64,000 nt of DNA from Sclerotinia nivalis (lineage: Eukaryota > Ascomycota > Leotiomycetes > Helotiales > Sclerotiniaceae): contig JAPEIS010000007.1 in the NCBI GenBank assembly GCA_029531795.1, positions 992,001-1,056,000 of the forward strand, read 5' to 3'. This document shows, in pieces, positions 23,354-34,571 of this stretch (position 1 is its first letter; each line of letters begins with the position of its first letter). The notes beneath the pieces were generated by a model. It was not told the origin of the DNA, did not search any database, and saw only the letters and a program-made list of their open reading frames with translations. Made by a program: the position numbers and the translations under genes.

Positions 23354-23881
23354 ATGCAGACCAACCACGCCATCGGGGTGCTGGCTATTGTACTCACGGC
23401 ATTTATGGTTCTCCTCGGTATGGGAATCTACTGCTTCGTTCGAGCAATGCAGAGACGTCGTTTCCGGGCCCGACACTTTGGACAATCGTCGACGAGTGGA
23501 ACACCAGGAACCCGATCAATATTTTCCAGCCAGGCATCATCAGAACAATGGAATCAAGAATCCCAATCGTCTAGCTCGACGCAATCACGTTCAACGCGAG
23601 CTTCAGCTCAGAGGAGTGATAGTAAACACCGAACATATCAGGCGAGGTCTGAACGTTCTCGTAGACTTTCGGACATTGCAGAAGAATGGCCTGGTGGTTT
23701 TCAAGGAGTTTCGCCGGAAGCTACCTCAGATGAGACAGCAGAGTCTATCTTCCAACTGGAACAAGAAATACCAGCTTCTCATGGTTGGAACCAGACTTGC
23801 CATGGACATCACCCAAGGCCTGGTGAACGGCAGGTCGGGCTTGGTATAGCTCATGGAAAGGGACGTCCGGTATATGCATAA
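23354..23881 (+). CDS. Small single-pass membrane protein, hypothetical
   Basis: An intronless frame of 175 residues. Residues 7-30 (IGVLAIVLTAFMVLLGMGIY) form one strong hydrophobic helix, followed at once by a basic cluster (MQRRRFRARH). That suggests a type III or signal-anchor protein with a cytosolic tail. The tail is Ser/Gln/Arg-rich and probably disordered (SSQASSEQ, QSSSSTQSRSTRASA), with a short acidic amphipathic stretch (ETAESIFQLEQEI) near the end. No family is recognised. A second frame on the same strand (23388-23849) is also open for 153 codons. I prefer this one because it has a membrane anchor, a positive-inside cluster and the first ATG. Confidence 0.55.
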   Translation: MQTNHAIGVLAIVLTAFMVLLGMGIYCFVRAMQRRRFRARHFGQSSTSGTPGTRSIFSSQASSEQWNQESQSSSSTQSRSTRASAQRSDSKHRTYQARSERSRRLSDIAEEWPGGFQGVSPEATSDETAESIFQLEQEIPASHGWNQTCHGHHPRPGERQVGLGIAHGKGRPVYA

Positions 23882-24122
23882 TGAGTAAGTGAGATACCAT
23901 TTCCATACCTTTCCTGACATACAGACAGCACCTCATCTATCCAGACATACGTGCGCTGTCATGCCGACTCGGCTCAGGTTCCTTATTTGAAGTATGGAGT
24001 ACCATCATCTTCCTACATGTAGAATTTGCCACTACTTACGACTTTTTTTACTTACTCGTTGCCTTTTATGGTGCTAGGGTTTTCGTGTTTCTTTATTTTA
24101 ATGGTATGTTGTAATCTTGTCA

Positions 24123-24961
24123 TCATCCAGTATTTCCACCTTCATCCACTTCCAGCATGAAACCAGGACTCCAATACTCCCACTCTTCACTTTGCTTATC
24201 GACCCATAACATACTCTCTGAGACTAGATCTTCGATGGCTGTCTTAGCTCTTGCTCTTGGCCAGCGAAGATTCAACATGAGCATCGAGACGCTAACATAT
24301 CCTAGTACTTGCGCGGCTTCCAGAACAGCACTCTGATCTGTGTTAAGTTCTTTGGGTATCGAGCGGATATATGTTTTGTGGCCAACGGTTATGGTGGAAT
24401 ACGAAGAACCAAGGGGTTTGAGGGTAGTCACAGCACGAAGGATATCATCACTGGCCAATAATTAGCATTTTGTATAATCACAAGGATATCATAAGGTGAT
24501 CAATACTCAGTTATTTCAGCCCCACCCTCCATTCTTGTGCTCATGATTCTGTCTTTAACTTCTTTCACACCGATAAGCCCGCCATTTTCTTCTCTTGTAG
24601 CACCACAGACTTCCACAACTCTTACTGCCAACTCGAAATAGAAATCATTCACACTTGTACCAAGCATCTGAGCCCAAAAACTACCACTCCCATCTTTACC
24701 TCCAGCATTATTACTACTTGCTAAAGGGTCAACTCCAATAGCTGAGCACATACGCGCAAACTCGGCGCGGAAAGTGGGATTCGAGCGTATATCTTTGGCA
24801 TGAGTTTGAGCAAATTGCTGAAGTAAAGAACGGAAGACCGATAACTGGGTAGCTAGAGATGTGGAATGAGAACTTCGTAGATTATTTCCATGAGACGCAT
24901 ATTGAGCAGATGTAATTCGAGACCTGTCGAAAGCTGCGAGACCAACACCTTTGCGAGACAT
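24123..24961 (-). CDS. SNF8: ESCRT-II subunit SNF8/Vps22
   Basis: Two exons: 24961-24507 and 24450-24123, giving 260 residues, the usual size for Vps22/SNF8. It starts MSRKGVGLAAFDR, the conserved N-terminus of the family. The winged-helix region spans the junction (MEGGAEITDDILRAVTTL), followed by LGSSYSTITVGHKTYIRSIP and a second winged helix ending EYWSPGFMLE. ESCRT-II (Vps22, Vps25, Vps36) acts on late endosomes to recruit ESCRT-III for sorting ubiquitinated membrane proteins into multivesicular bodies. The gene is divergent from uS9, whose start lies 468 bp away. Assignment rests on motif order and length. Confidence 0.92.
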
Positions 24962-25429
24962 CGTAACAACTTATTCTGTGAAATGGATTTAAGGTCTCAC
25001 AGTACTCCGTACACAGTAAATGCTTTGCGATAAGGATAAGACATCGGTGTGTAGACTGGGGTGGGGAGATTGAGCTAACTGTTTTTGGCGTTAGCTTATT
25101 TCGCTAATTGAGCGGTTCGCACTTTTTGCAAATGGAAAAATACCCTCAAGGAATTGAAGAACATCGCGACAACGACGACAACACTTTACAACCACCTCGA
25201 CTATCTACGCCAAGGTGAGCTCACATTCCGACCTGATTTGAATTGCGATCGCTTCTGGGATTTTGGGATATTGGAGGATTGGCACGTTACTTGGAGGTTC
25301 TGGAACTCGGTCATCAATTTTTTCGACATTCGACAAAAGCATTATCAATTGTTTTCTACGATACGGGCTGGCATATTTGGTGGAACAAGAAGCTAACATA
25401 TATTCGAACTTGAAGGACAATAATCCAAG
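24962..25429. promoter_or_regulatory. Shared divergent promoter SNF8 / uS9 (RPS16)
   Basis: This 468-bp interval separates two divergent start codons. Three short GCTAA/TTAGC elements cluster at 25074, 25091 and 25103; the same word recurs in the uS11 promoter. The uS9-proximal side from about 25150 is probably transcribed leader. The role is inferred. Confidence 0.55.
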
Positions 25430-26059
25430 ATGGCTTCCACTCAGTCTGTTCAGTGTTTCGGAAAGAAGAAGACCGGTAAGAATTTCAATCTGAGTTTGGC
25501 TCTCTTGAAATGAACCAGGACTGACATTTTTTATAATAGCCACCGCAGTTGCCCACTGCAAGGTACGCATTTCCTCAACGAAAACTCCACACATCCACAA
25601 CAACAGCCCGAAGAATTTATATACTGATCACAAGGATATAGGCCGGAAAGGGACTTGTCAAGGTTAACGGAAAGCCTTTGAACTTGGTTCAACCTGAGGT
25701 CTTGAGATTCAAGGTCTACGAGCCCCTCTTGATCGTTGGTCTCGACAGATTCGCCGGTGTTGACATCCGTGTCCGAGTTACCGGTGGTGGTCAAACCTCC
25801 CAAATCTATGCCATCCGTCAAGCTATCTCCAAGGCCATCGTTGCCTACTACCAAAAGTTCGTCGATGAGCACTCAAAGAACCAATTGAAGCAAGCCCTCG
25901 TTACCTACGACAGAACCCTCTTGGTTGCCGATAACAGACGTTGCGAGCCAAAGAAGTTCGGAGGTCAGTTGTTCTCTATAAAGAGTAGGATTAGGATTTT
26001 CGCTAATAATTTCAATAGGTCCCGGTGCCAGAGCCAGATACCAAAAATCTTACCGTTAA
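25430..26059 (+). CDS. RPS16: 40S ribosomal protein uS9 (RPS16)
   Basis: Four exons: 25430-25475, 25540-25562, 25642-25963 and 26019-26059, giving 143 residues, the same length as yeast Rps16. It starts [20 protein letters not shown] and continues [13 protein letters not shown]. It carries the [18 protein letters not shown] core and the conserved basic tail ending RARYQKSYR, which reaches the decoding site of the small subunit. Exon 2 is only 23 nt. Splice sites are consensus and every junction restores the family sequence. Ribosomal-protein genes with several introns near the 5' end are normal in filamentous fungi. Confidence 0.97.
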
Positions 26060-26615
26060 ATTTGGGGTTTTATGGGGTGCGGATTTGGGGGAGTGGTCAT
26101 GCTGCATTTGCATTGGACTGGCTTTTTACGCTGGTTTATAGACTTATGAGCAAATAAATGCAAGATTCTTCCGACATGTTCATGAACTAAGGAGCATATG
26201 GCAATGGAAATGTTGAATAATACTACGACAAAGTGCTGAGAACTCGCATGAGTTCTGTTGCGTGAATATCTGGTGATACGGGGGGTCGCTTCAAACGACC
26301 GAAAGCACAAAGTAGAAATGGCCACATCTACGTCTACAAATACACTTCCTATTCCTACCAATCATCTATATCTCTCGATCGTGTGCGATGGGTTGCAGCA
26401 CGATATATGATGCAAAGGTCTCAATGAACGTAGATTTCGTGAATTTGAGTTTTCCTTGAGTTTAAAAAGAGTGTCATCTTAAATTGCAGTGCAGTGCAGT
26501 ATACCCTCTATGACGCCCTGCTCGAAATTCGGATCATGTCGAAGGTCGCGCAGCCAGCCAAACTCCAGATAAATAAGTCAAACCACCCCCAATCCGATCT
26601 ACCCAATCCCCAACT
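26060..26615. other. Convergent 3' intergenic region uS9 / TYR1
   Basis: No gene is seen. It holds the 3' ends of two convergent genes. A short GCAGT direct repeat lies near 26490. Confidence 0.6.
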
Positions 26616-28413
26616 CTAATCCTTAATATTTGCCAAAATTGTCTTCATCATCTCATTACCTACCCTCGTTGCCTCCGGAAATCTTGGAGCGAAGAACATT
26701 TGCGTCTTCTCGAACCTATCTTTCCAACTCTCAAAATCTCCAAACTCTACACACTCGCTCCATCCTCTAGCCGCAAATGTAAACTCTAAATCATCAGAAC
26801 GGAATGTGTTGTCTTCAATTGCTGTATTGATAACTTCATCTAACAATTTCTCATTTCGGAACAGGTATTCTGAAACACCGAGCCAAAGACGAAAAAGAGG
26901 CGTGCTACAGATCATATGATCGTAGGGGATAATATTAAGACGGGCCCAACAATCGACGATGGCGAGAAGAGAGAGGTGATTATTTGGAGTTGGTTTCTCG
27001 GGTTTTTTACCCAAGGAAAAACGGTCAAGTACTTCGTCTCGCAAGAGTAATTCATCGGACTTTTTGCGCCCAGCAAAGACAAATCGTCCTGCACTCTTGA
27101 TTCGCTCCTCTAGCTCTTTTCTGTGCCCTCCAAGCATCAATTTATATAGATCTGTCACGCTTTGCGCATACTCTCTGATCTGTTCTTTGGCATAAGGGTT
27201 CAGGATGGCGAGACCCGCGTAGACGTGCCATTTTTGAGAGTAAATGCGAAGAGTCAGATTGATTTTGACGTTTTCAATACCTCCAACGTAACGGGCTATC
27301 TCCCAGGGAAATTGAAGGTTAGCGTGCCAGGCTTTACCCATGGATAGGAAGGCTGCATGGGTTACGGCTTGGGTATCTGCTGTGATACGGTCGTGTTGAG
27401 ATGCTGAGAGGACATGTTGTTTGGAGCCGAGGCAGGAGAGCACATGCTCGACTTTTCCGAAACTCTCTTCGGAAGCACGATGTTTGATCAAAACCTGTAT
27501 TGTTCTTAGGACACGTGAAAACCTGAGACGATTAAGATACTTACAAGAGGTTGACCTCGAGGATCAACATTAGGACCATGGAGAGAATGGCAAGATACGA
27601 TTTCAACATCAGGAGGTAGATATTTCTCAAATGCTGCTATCTCAGGAGCTTTGCATGAGGTTTGTCCTCCTACTATCGCACCTTGCTTGGTGGCTATATA
27701 GAAAATTAGAAGATGAAGGTGATGGGATTATGTAAACCATACAAGGACCATATTCTGCTACAACCTTGCCAATCGCGGCGGCTTCGACATTGTAAATAGT
27801 GTAATCACTTGCTCTGGAAACGAGATGGCCATTGAGAAGAATTGTAATTTGTTTCTATGGAGGTCTCAGCACAAGCTGCAGGCTCAAACTATCTAAAACG
27901 CTGGGTATTTACTCTATCTGCAAACTCTTCACACAAGGCTTCATATTTCTCCTCCCTATCGCAGGCATTCACTCTGCCCCAAGTATATCAGTAGCTGTCA
28001 AAATTGAAGTGGTATAACTAAAGTTTGATTGTTAGCTTCTGCGATTCCCAGATGTAACAAAAACTTCAAAAGTAATTTGATTGATTCAGACAAAATAAAA
28101 TAAGGTAGCTGAGATTTTTCATCATGGAAAGCCAGCCTCCGACCTGGTACCAGAATGGTAGTCAGGCCAGCTGAAGGCGATGCTCGAGCCAAATGCACTC
28201 AGGTCATCATTATAAAGAGGAATGGAGGGGAAGAAAGAGGGTGCTTACCATTGCAAAAGCGGGCTCAACGAAAACTCAAATTGAGGATATTTACCTCCAT
28301 CCAGCATCGCTGAGCCTGCGGGCATACATCTTGCCCATGTCACCCATACCAATGATACCGATGACAAAGTTATCCATTTTCCCCTCAATATTTGACTGGG
28401 CTGAAGTAGCCAT
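26616..28413 (-). CDS. TYR1: Prephenate dehydrogenase (NADP+), tyrosine biosynthesis
   Basis: Five exons: 28413-28295, 27973-27913, 27854-27743, 27693-27545 and 27494-26616, giving 439 residues, in line with fungal Tyr1. The N-terminal Rossmann fold carries the dinucleotide loop GIIGMGDMG, followed by RVNACDREEKYE, SRASDYTIYNVE and VGGQTSCKAPE. The substrate-side motif SCHSLHGPNVDPRGQPLV lies across the exon 4-5 junction. The long last exon is the helical dimerisation domain (HDRITADTQAVTHAAFLSMG, PWEIARYVGGIENVK). The enzyme oxidatively decarboxylates prephenate to 4-hydroxyphenylpyruvate, the penultimate step to tyrosine, in the cytosol. Intron 1 (about 321 nt) is much longer than the others (50-60 nt). 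The start lies 361 bp from the divergent uS11 start. Confidence 0.95.
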
Positions 28414-28774
28414 TGTACGCGACACAAGATCAGTAGCTCCAAAAGACTGTTTAATGTAAATATCCGTAGTGATAGCTCAAAATCGCGCCAATGATCTCAA
28501 TTCTACACGTTGTGAAGAAATTGGAAAAGTTTAAGTCATTGAAAATATTGTTGTTGTGGTGGTTGAAAAGAAAATTTCCAGTTGACCGAGAGAAACTTTA
28601 TGTCTTTTTTTTTTGAGCCCCGTTACGCTAAGGAAAGATAGCGAACCATTCCTAATCCATATTAGCGCGCACAAACTCGCCAAATTTTGGAATTCGAATG
28701 TCCTACCCTTCTATTTCGAAAACCTCTGATATTTTCGAAAACTTCGTCGATCAATCCTTCAGCAACTAACCAAC
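28414..28774. promoter_or_regulatory. Shared divergent promoter TYR1 / uS11 (RPS14)
   Basis: A 361-bp divergent interval. It has GCTAA at 28627 and TTAGC at 28662, matching elements in the other ribosomal-protein promoter of this window, and a T-run at about 28602-28612. The role is inferred. Confidence 0.55.
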
Positions 28775-29460
<686 letters not shown>

Positions 29461-30479
29461 ATGTGCCAATTCTGGCTACATGCATGGAGCAGAATATGGG
29501 TTTTATTGTGCAACTGATGACAACTACGCGGAGAACGGCAATTATTGCCTGGTCTCTATATCTCAAATCTGGGCTTGGGTCGACCTTGTCTCATTTGTCA
29601 CGTAAGCGCTTTAGCGAAGTGCAGCCATGAATATCACGATTTCTGCAATGACTTGAATCAATTATGCTTGACCATCATATGTGACGACTGTACTTGCTTG
29701 TATGTTTCATTAATCGCAGATATGTACGGAACTGCGCTTCGTGAATGTCAATCCTGATATACACCGCTTATTTATCCACGCTGATGGCCCTTGGTAAAAC
29801 CAAGAAGTCCTCCGTTGCAGAACCTCATAAAACATGCCATATCCATTGAATATAATCTCCTCAAAGTACCATCCATCTTCGCATCCCGACCTAGATACAT
29901 CCTCGATTCTCGTTGCAAAACAAACCATCATATAATACATCCCAAACCAAGCCGTCATTCATCCATTCGTAAAGGGTATCCAGCTTCCATAATCATCGTA
30001 GTAAAAAACCATTAAATCGTAAGATCGTAAGTGTAAGCCCTTGGAAGTCAAGAAGTCAAGAAATCGAAATTCAAATTAAAAAAGGTTTGTGGTAATGCAC
30101 TTGCTTTGTTCTGCTTCTTGGAGTGGAAACAGAGCAGCTGGGAATTGAAAGTTGTAAAAGGGAAAGTCGAGTGAAGAGAAGTTGAGTATAGGAGGAAAGT
30201 CGAGAGTTAGGATACATTTGAAAGGGCCCAGGAGAACCCGGAGCGACTGATGCGGTTACTCTTGGACTTCTTGGACTTGTCAGATTTGCGACCTAGAGAC
30301 GCAACACGAGGAATGGGTTAGATGACTGGTTGGTGGGTACAAAAAGATAGGGGTGGGGAGGGAAGGGAGGAGTGAGGTCGCAAATGGAGGGAATGAATGG
30401 CATCGGAGACAAATAGTGTTAGACAAGAACGATGTGAAGTGTGGTGGGATGTAAGCACTGAGTAACATGATTTGATTTG
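29461..30479. other. Convergent 3' intergenic region uS11 / AAR2
   Basis: About 1 kb with no supported gene; 3' UTRs of both neighbours are expected. The AAR2-side end (30.2-30.5 kb) is purine-rich on the plus strand. Confidence 0.6.
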
Positions 30480-32285
30480 CTACAGAATTATGCGGTCTTT
30501 CTCGAGCCCATCTTCATCGAGATCTACTATCATCGGCGCGTACTCACCTCGTTCATCCTCGTCCTCGAAATCCTTGAGCTCTGCGTCGATCATCTCTCCG
30601 TCCTCAAGCTGGAATTTTCCTGACCTAAGATAGTTTCCACGTAGATCCCATCCCCATTTCCAAAGCCAAGATTCAAATGCTTCAAATGATTTTCCGACTT
30701 CTTCCTGCTCAGGAGTAATCTTGGAACCATTAGAGAGAAGTTGCTCATTTAGACGAGACTTGAACTTGGTGAGAATGATCTTCAAATCATCGCCAAGATG
30801 AGAATCATGATCGAAGATACTGGTATCGAATCCCTCTTCATCATACATAAACTGGGCATGAACGGCGGTGATTACCTTACGGAAGAAAACTGGGTGATCC
30901 ATGGAAAGGCGATATGCTCCAAATAGCTTGCTGATAATGATACCCCACTGTTCCATGCACGCAAGGTTTCCAAGGACCATTCCAGTGATGTAGCAAAATT
31001 GTAACTCTCCAATAATCTCATCTGAGTCTTCAAAAGTGCAATTTGCGATAGCATCAACGATATAAGCCGTACTGTCAATTGCCTGCTCAGTGCGTTCGCG
31101 ACCAGAAGATGTATCGGAAAAGGTATGTGAACTTCTTGGAAAAACGAAATGAAGAAAATCGTCCCCATCGAAATTCGTACTGATGCCCTTGACATCACGC
31201 GGGGCGCTTGAAGCCTGTAGCTCTGTCGTCTTAATATCATGACTAGACGAGACTTTCCAACTATTCCACTTGCCACCTGTAACTCTCTTGAGGTAGGGAT
31301 GCTTGATACAAGAGGTCAAGTGACGCCACTTGTCGGTGCCATTAATGTCATCAGCAGCAATCGGAGAACTTGGAGAGTTGATGAAAGTTGGTGAAGCTGC
31401 GATAGAGCCAGCGGTGTTTGGGGTTGGGACTGAAGCATTGTTCAAGTATGGTTCGAGTTTATTGACGATTTCAGGTATGCTGGCCTTTTGAATTCGTTTC
31501 TCTGCTTCGCTAAGCTCCTCTTCCAAACACTCATGATAATTATCCCATCTTAAGACATGAGCCTCGCCGTATTCGTCCGAAGCTAGTTTCATAGTCATAA
31601 ACCAGAAACCGGTGCGCGAGGACCCATTCGCTGATCCGCCCCAGAAGAAATGGGCTCCAGGAGGAATTTTCTTAACGCCTTCAAGGGTTCCCTCGGTCTT
31701 GATAGTATAAGCTTTTGTGTCGTATCCAAACATTGTACCGGCGGGAAGGCTTCGAATGATAATCACATCGCCATCCTTCAAGACTTCGTGATGTTCCACA
31801 CCACGCTCTCTGGTTGGTGATGGAGAGTGAACTCTCAAGGTACCGAGGGGATAGTTACCAACGACGTTGACGGAATGGACTGACTTCTCTGAATTCATTG
31901 ATAGACCGGAAGAATACGAATCTGATTTCAATAGTGTAGATCTGTTGACTTCTCCAGTATTGCTTCCATTAGAATCACCACGCGATCTTCTCTGATCATC
32001 TTCTCTGATTCTGTCTTCACCATGAGTGATGGCAAGTGCGGAAACCCCTAACCGAGGACTGCTTCCATTAGATTTTATTGATAATTGTCCAGAGAGAGCC
32101 GACACGTGAGATTTTGTTGTTGGACTTCTTTGAAGGGAAATCTGGTTTTGTATGAAGGAGGGGTCAGATCTGATGGTTGGGTCTTCGATCTTGGTTGTTC
32201 CAGAGATGGACTCATCCAAAGTAGATTGAGAGGAGTTGTCGGAAACCAGATTATTGATAGGAAGGTCTCCACTGATGTGTTCCAT
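30480..32285 (-). CDS. AAR2: U5 snRNP assembly factor AAR2
   Basis: A single exon of 601 residues. The first 165 or so residues are Ser-rich and disordered. The AAR2 N-terminal beta domain follows (GDVIIIRSLPAGTMFGYDTK, EGVKKIPPGAHFFWGGSANG, RTGFWFM). Then come the helical linker, a conserved KHPYLKRVTGGKWNSWKVSS segment, and the C-terminal helical domain (ELQFCYITGMVLGNLACMEQ, FRKVITAVHAQFMYDEEG, FESWLWKWGWDLRGNYLRSG) with an acidic tail. AAR2 binds Prp8 in the cytoplasm and hands over to Brr2 during U5 snRNP maturation. The protein is longer than yeast Aar2 (355 residues) because of the N-terminal extension and internal low-complexity inserts. It is divergent from the gene at 33113. Confidence 0.92.
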   Translation of the reverse strand: MEHISGDLPINNLVSDNSSQSTLDESISGTTKIEDPTIRSDPSFIQNQISLQRSPTTKSHVSALSGQLSIKSNGSSPRLGVSALAITHGEDRIREDDQRRSRGDSNGSNTGEVNRSTLLKSDSYSSGLSMNSEKSVHSVNVVGNYPLGTLRVHSPSPTRERGVEHHEVLKDGDVIIIRSLPAGTMFGYDTKAYTIKTEGTLEGVKKIPPGAHFFWGGSANGSSRTGFWFMTMKLASDEYGEAHVLRWDNYHECLEEELSEAEKRIQKASIPEIVNKLEPYLNNASVPTPNTAGSIAASPTFINSPSSPIAADDINGTDKWRHLTSCIKHPYLKRVTGGKWNSWKVSSSHDIKTTELQASSAPRDVKGISTNFDGDDFLHFVFPRSSHTFSDTSSGRERTEQAIDSTAYIVDAIANCTFEDSDEIIGELQFCYITGMVLGNLACMEQWGIIISKLFGAYRLSMDHPVFFRKVITAVHAQFMYDEEGFDTSIFDHDSHLGDDLKIILTKFKSRLNEQLLSNGSKITPEQEEVGKSFEAFESWLWKWGWDLRGNYLRSGKFQLEDGEMIDAELKDFEDEDERGEYAPMIVDLDEDGLEKDRIIL

Positions 32286-33112
32286 TATAGAAGCTCGAGC
32301 AACAAGGCAATTTATAGATTGTGGGGTTTGTAAATAAAGAATTTGGAGGTATGAATGGATGGAGAGTGTTAATTTCTCAAAATAATTACCGAAGTAACCA
32401 AAATTAACAAGCCTGCGGCCGCCTGGCTCCGAGGTAGGTTGATTGGATCTTTCAAAACAAAAATGTGTTTTTTTTGGTTATTGATGTTTGTGATCATAAG
32501 GAGGCAAAATCCAAACTTGAAGAATTCACCATTTTTTGAAGAAAATTAGCTTAGAACTTTTTTAAGATTAAGGCCCACTAGGACTTTTCATTTGGATTCT
32601 TTCAGATGAGATATATCTGAAATTGATAATATCATGTTCCTTATGAGGTTTGTTCCAATATGTTCCCATCCAGAAACTTCTTTTGATATTGGCCGGCTCC
32701 GGAATAACAGAGAGGCCGAGCTCCTCAAAAAGTGCTGGATCCAAACCATAAGTTTATAATAATATCATTTCCCTACACAAGTTTTGAGAAGTTTCGAGTT
32801 ATATGCCTTTTGAACATAACATTTGGAAAGAGCCAAAGTTTGGTTATGACTACCTGCTGAGATAAAAGTAAAATAAATCATATCTGATTCATTTGTTGTC
32901 TTTGGATGAATTCACACATACCAATTCTGATCACTATTTCCGCTTATGTAACCCTAAAGACAATGCAACTAGGGTTCCCACATTGCGGAGAAGCCCCACC
33001 ATTTTGACATCGGCTCAACGCTGCTTCCATATTTTATCAACATTAATACCCCTGCAGAGCACGCCAAATATAGAGCACTCCATGGAATTGCTATTGCTGC
33101 GACCTTGAGAGA
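32286..33112. promoter_or_regulatory. Divergent intergenic region AAR2 / Mediator-like gene
   Basis: This holds the promoters of both neighbours. GGCCGG/CCGGCTCC words at about 32.69 kb and GCGGCCGC near 32.42 kb are the only GC-rich islands. No gene is seen. Confidence 0.5.
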
Positions 33113-33657
33113 ATGGATTCGGGTCAATCAGCTGCGACAAATGTTTCTGGCCAGTCCGGAACTAATGTAGGCGGGAATGTTCAACAAACAACAGTTTCTG
33201 GGTCCGAAGAGGTATGGGATGAAGCAAAACTCGAGCAGGCGATGAAAACTTTAAAGGAAATGCATATTCAAGTCAGTCGCATATTATCTGAGAGGTTATA
33301 ACGAGTATTAGCTAACAAGGTGCTTAGTGTCGCAATCTACGATCTACAATCCCAAGACTGCTTACCCCATTGGCAACTAAGCAGCAATCACGTACGTTCT
33401 CAATCTGCGGCCTTAAGAGGCACCCAAGCTTAGGAAATTATAGCTGACCAGTATATACAGCTGAGAAGCTCTTTTCTTCTTTTCAACAAGCAGCTACCAC
33501 TTCAAATAAAGAAGTACGGGAATTCACACGGTTGATGAAGGATGAAGAAAGTGTGAAGCTCTTTGAGCATGCAAAAAAGAGTCGAGCCGAGAATCCACAT
33601 GGGATAAAACCTTGGAGAGTCACACAAAATCCTGATTGGCTTGATAGAGATACATGA
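33113..33657 (+). CDS. Small Mediator-like protein (possibly fungal Med15-family)
   Basis: Three exons: 33113-33271, 33328-33391 and 33461-33657, giving 139 residues. The first 30 residues are Gly/Ser/Gln-rich. The helical part reads EEVWDEAKLEQAMKTLKEMH, CRNLRSTIPRLLTPL, SPEKLFSSFQQAATTSNKEV and LFEHAKKSRAENPHG. It ends IKPWRVTQNPDWLDRDT. This pattern reminds me of the short conserved fungal proteins classed with Mediator subunit 15, and a nuclear transcription role would follow. That is recall, not a search, so the family name is tentative. Splice sites are consensus and frames join cleanly, so the gene itself is well supported. Confidence 0.7.
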
Positions 33658-34571
33658 GATATATTCCGCGACAATATGGCATATTCGGACCGGGCAATGT
33701 ACTATAGGATCTAGGCGTATCGAGGATTTCTGGGCAGAGGGCGGTTTTTGGGATATCCGGTAGTGGGCGTTGGGTGATTCTGGTAAATATATCATAATTG
33801 GGAAACGCATAGAAAACACACATTACATTATCCTAATAACCTGGAGCGTGATGCTCCTAATTACAGTAATGGGACGTCTCTTCTTTACTTTCCTACAGTG
33901 TTCTCAAAGCTCATGTGTACTTATCCACTTCCACTGCATAGGAAGTGTTCAGAGACAGTATGAAAAATCGCTTTCGTTGCGATATGCACAATGGTGACTG
34001 ATTACCTTTGAAGATCACATGTTCCTGAGCTCAACTCCAATCAACCTCACTGTAATATAATATGCAAGCACAATGCCAATGATTGAACACTCAAATAGTA
34101 AATTTTTCTCAAGCAAAATGGCAAACTCTGAAAACGTTTATTGATGCGATATACGACTCTGTGGATAATCATCTGAACGAAATTGACAATGCATCGACTT
34201 TCTTTCAAGGTTAAGAGCAATCTGCTAACTAAACGTATACCGGTTGCTCATTGGCTGTAATAATTTTCCCGACCTTAAAGGCAGTATTCCTCAGCCAACG
34301 CAAAAATTGAGTGAATAGTATAGAGTTAGTTTTACAAATTATCAGTAATCTTCACTCTTTATTATCTTGATAATTTATTTGATCTATCCATACCTATTGA
34401 TACATACCTAATTGCCACTCTCAAGGCTACTACTTATCCTTTTTGTTAGGGCAAGATTCATTTTGTTCGAAAAAAGTCGCTTAATTTTTGGTTCCCCGCC
34501 AATTATTCCTACCGGCAACCTTTTTTCTAAACTCGAGGCTAAGCAAATACCACCCACTCGCAACCATCAAC
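33658..34571. other. Intergenic region upstream of eIF3c
   Basis: No gene is seen. It contains the 3' UTR of the preceding gene and the promoter and leader of eIF3c. A CTGCTAACTAAACG word lies at about 34.22 kb. Confidence 0.55.
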
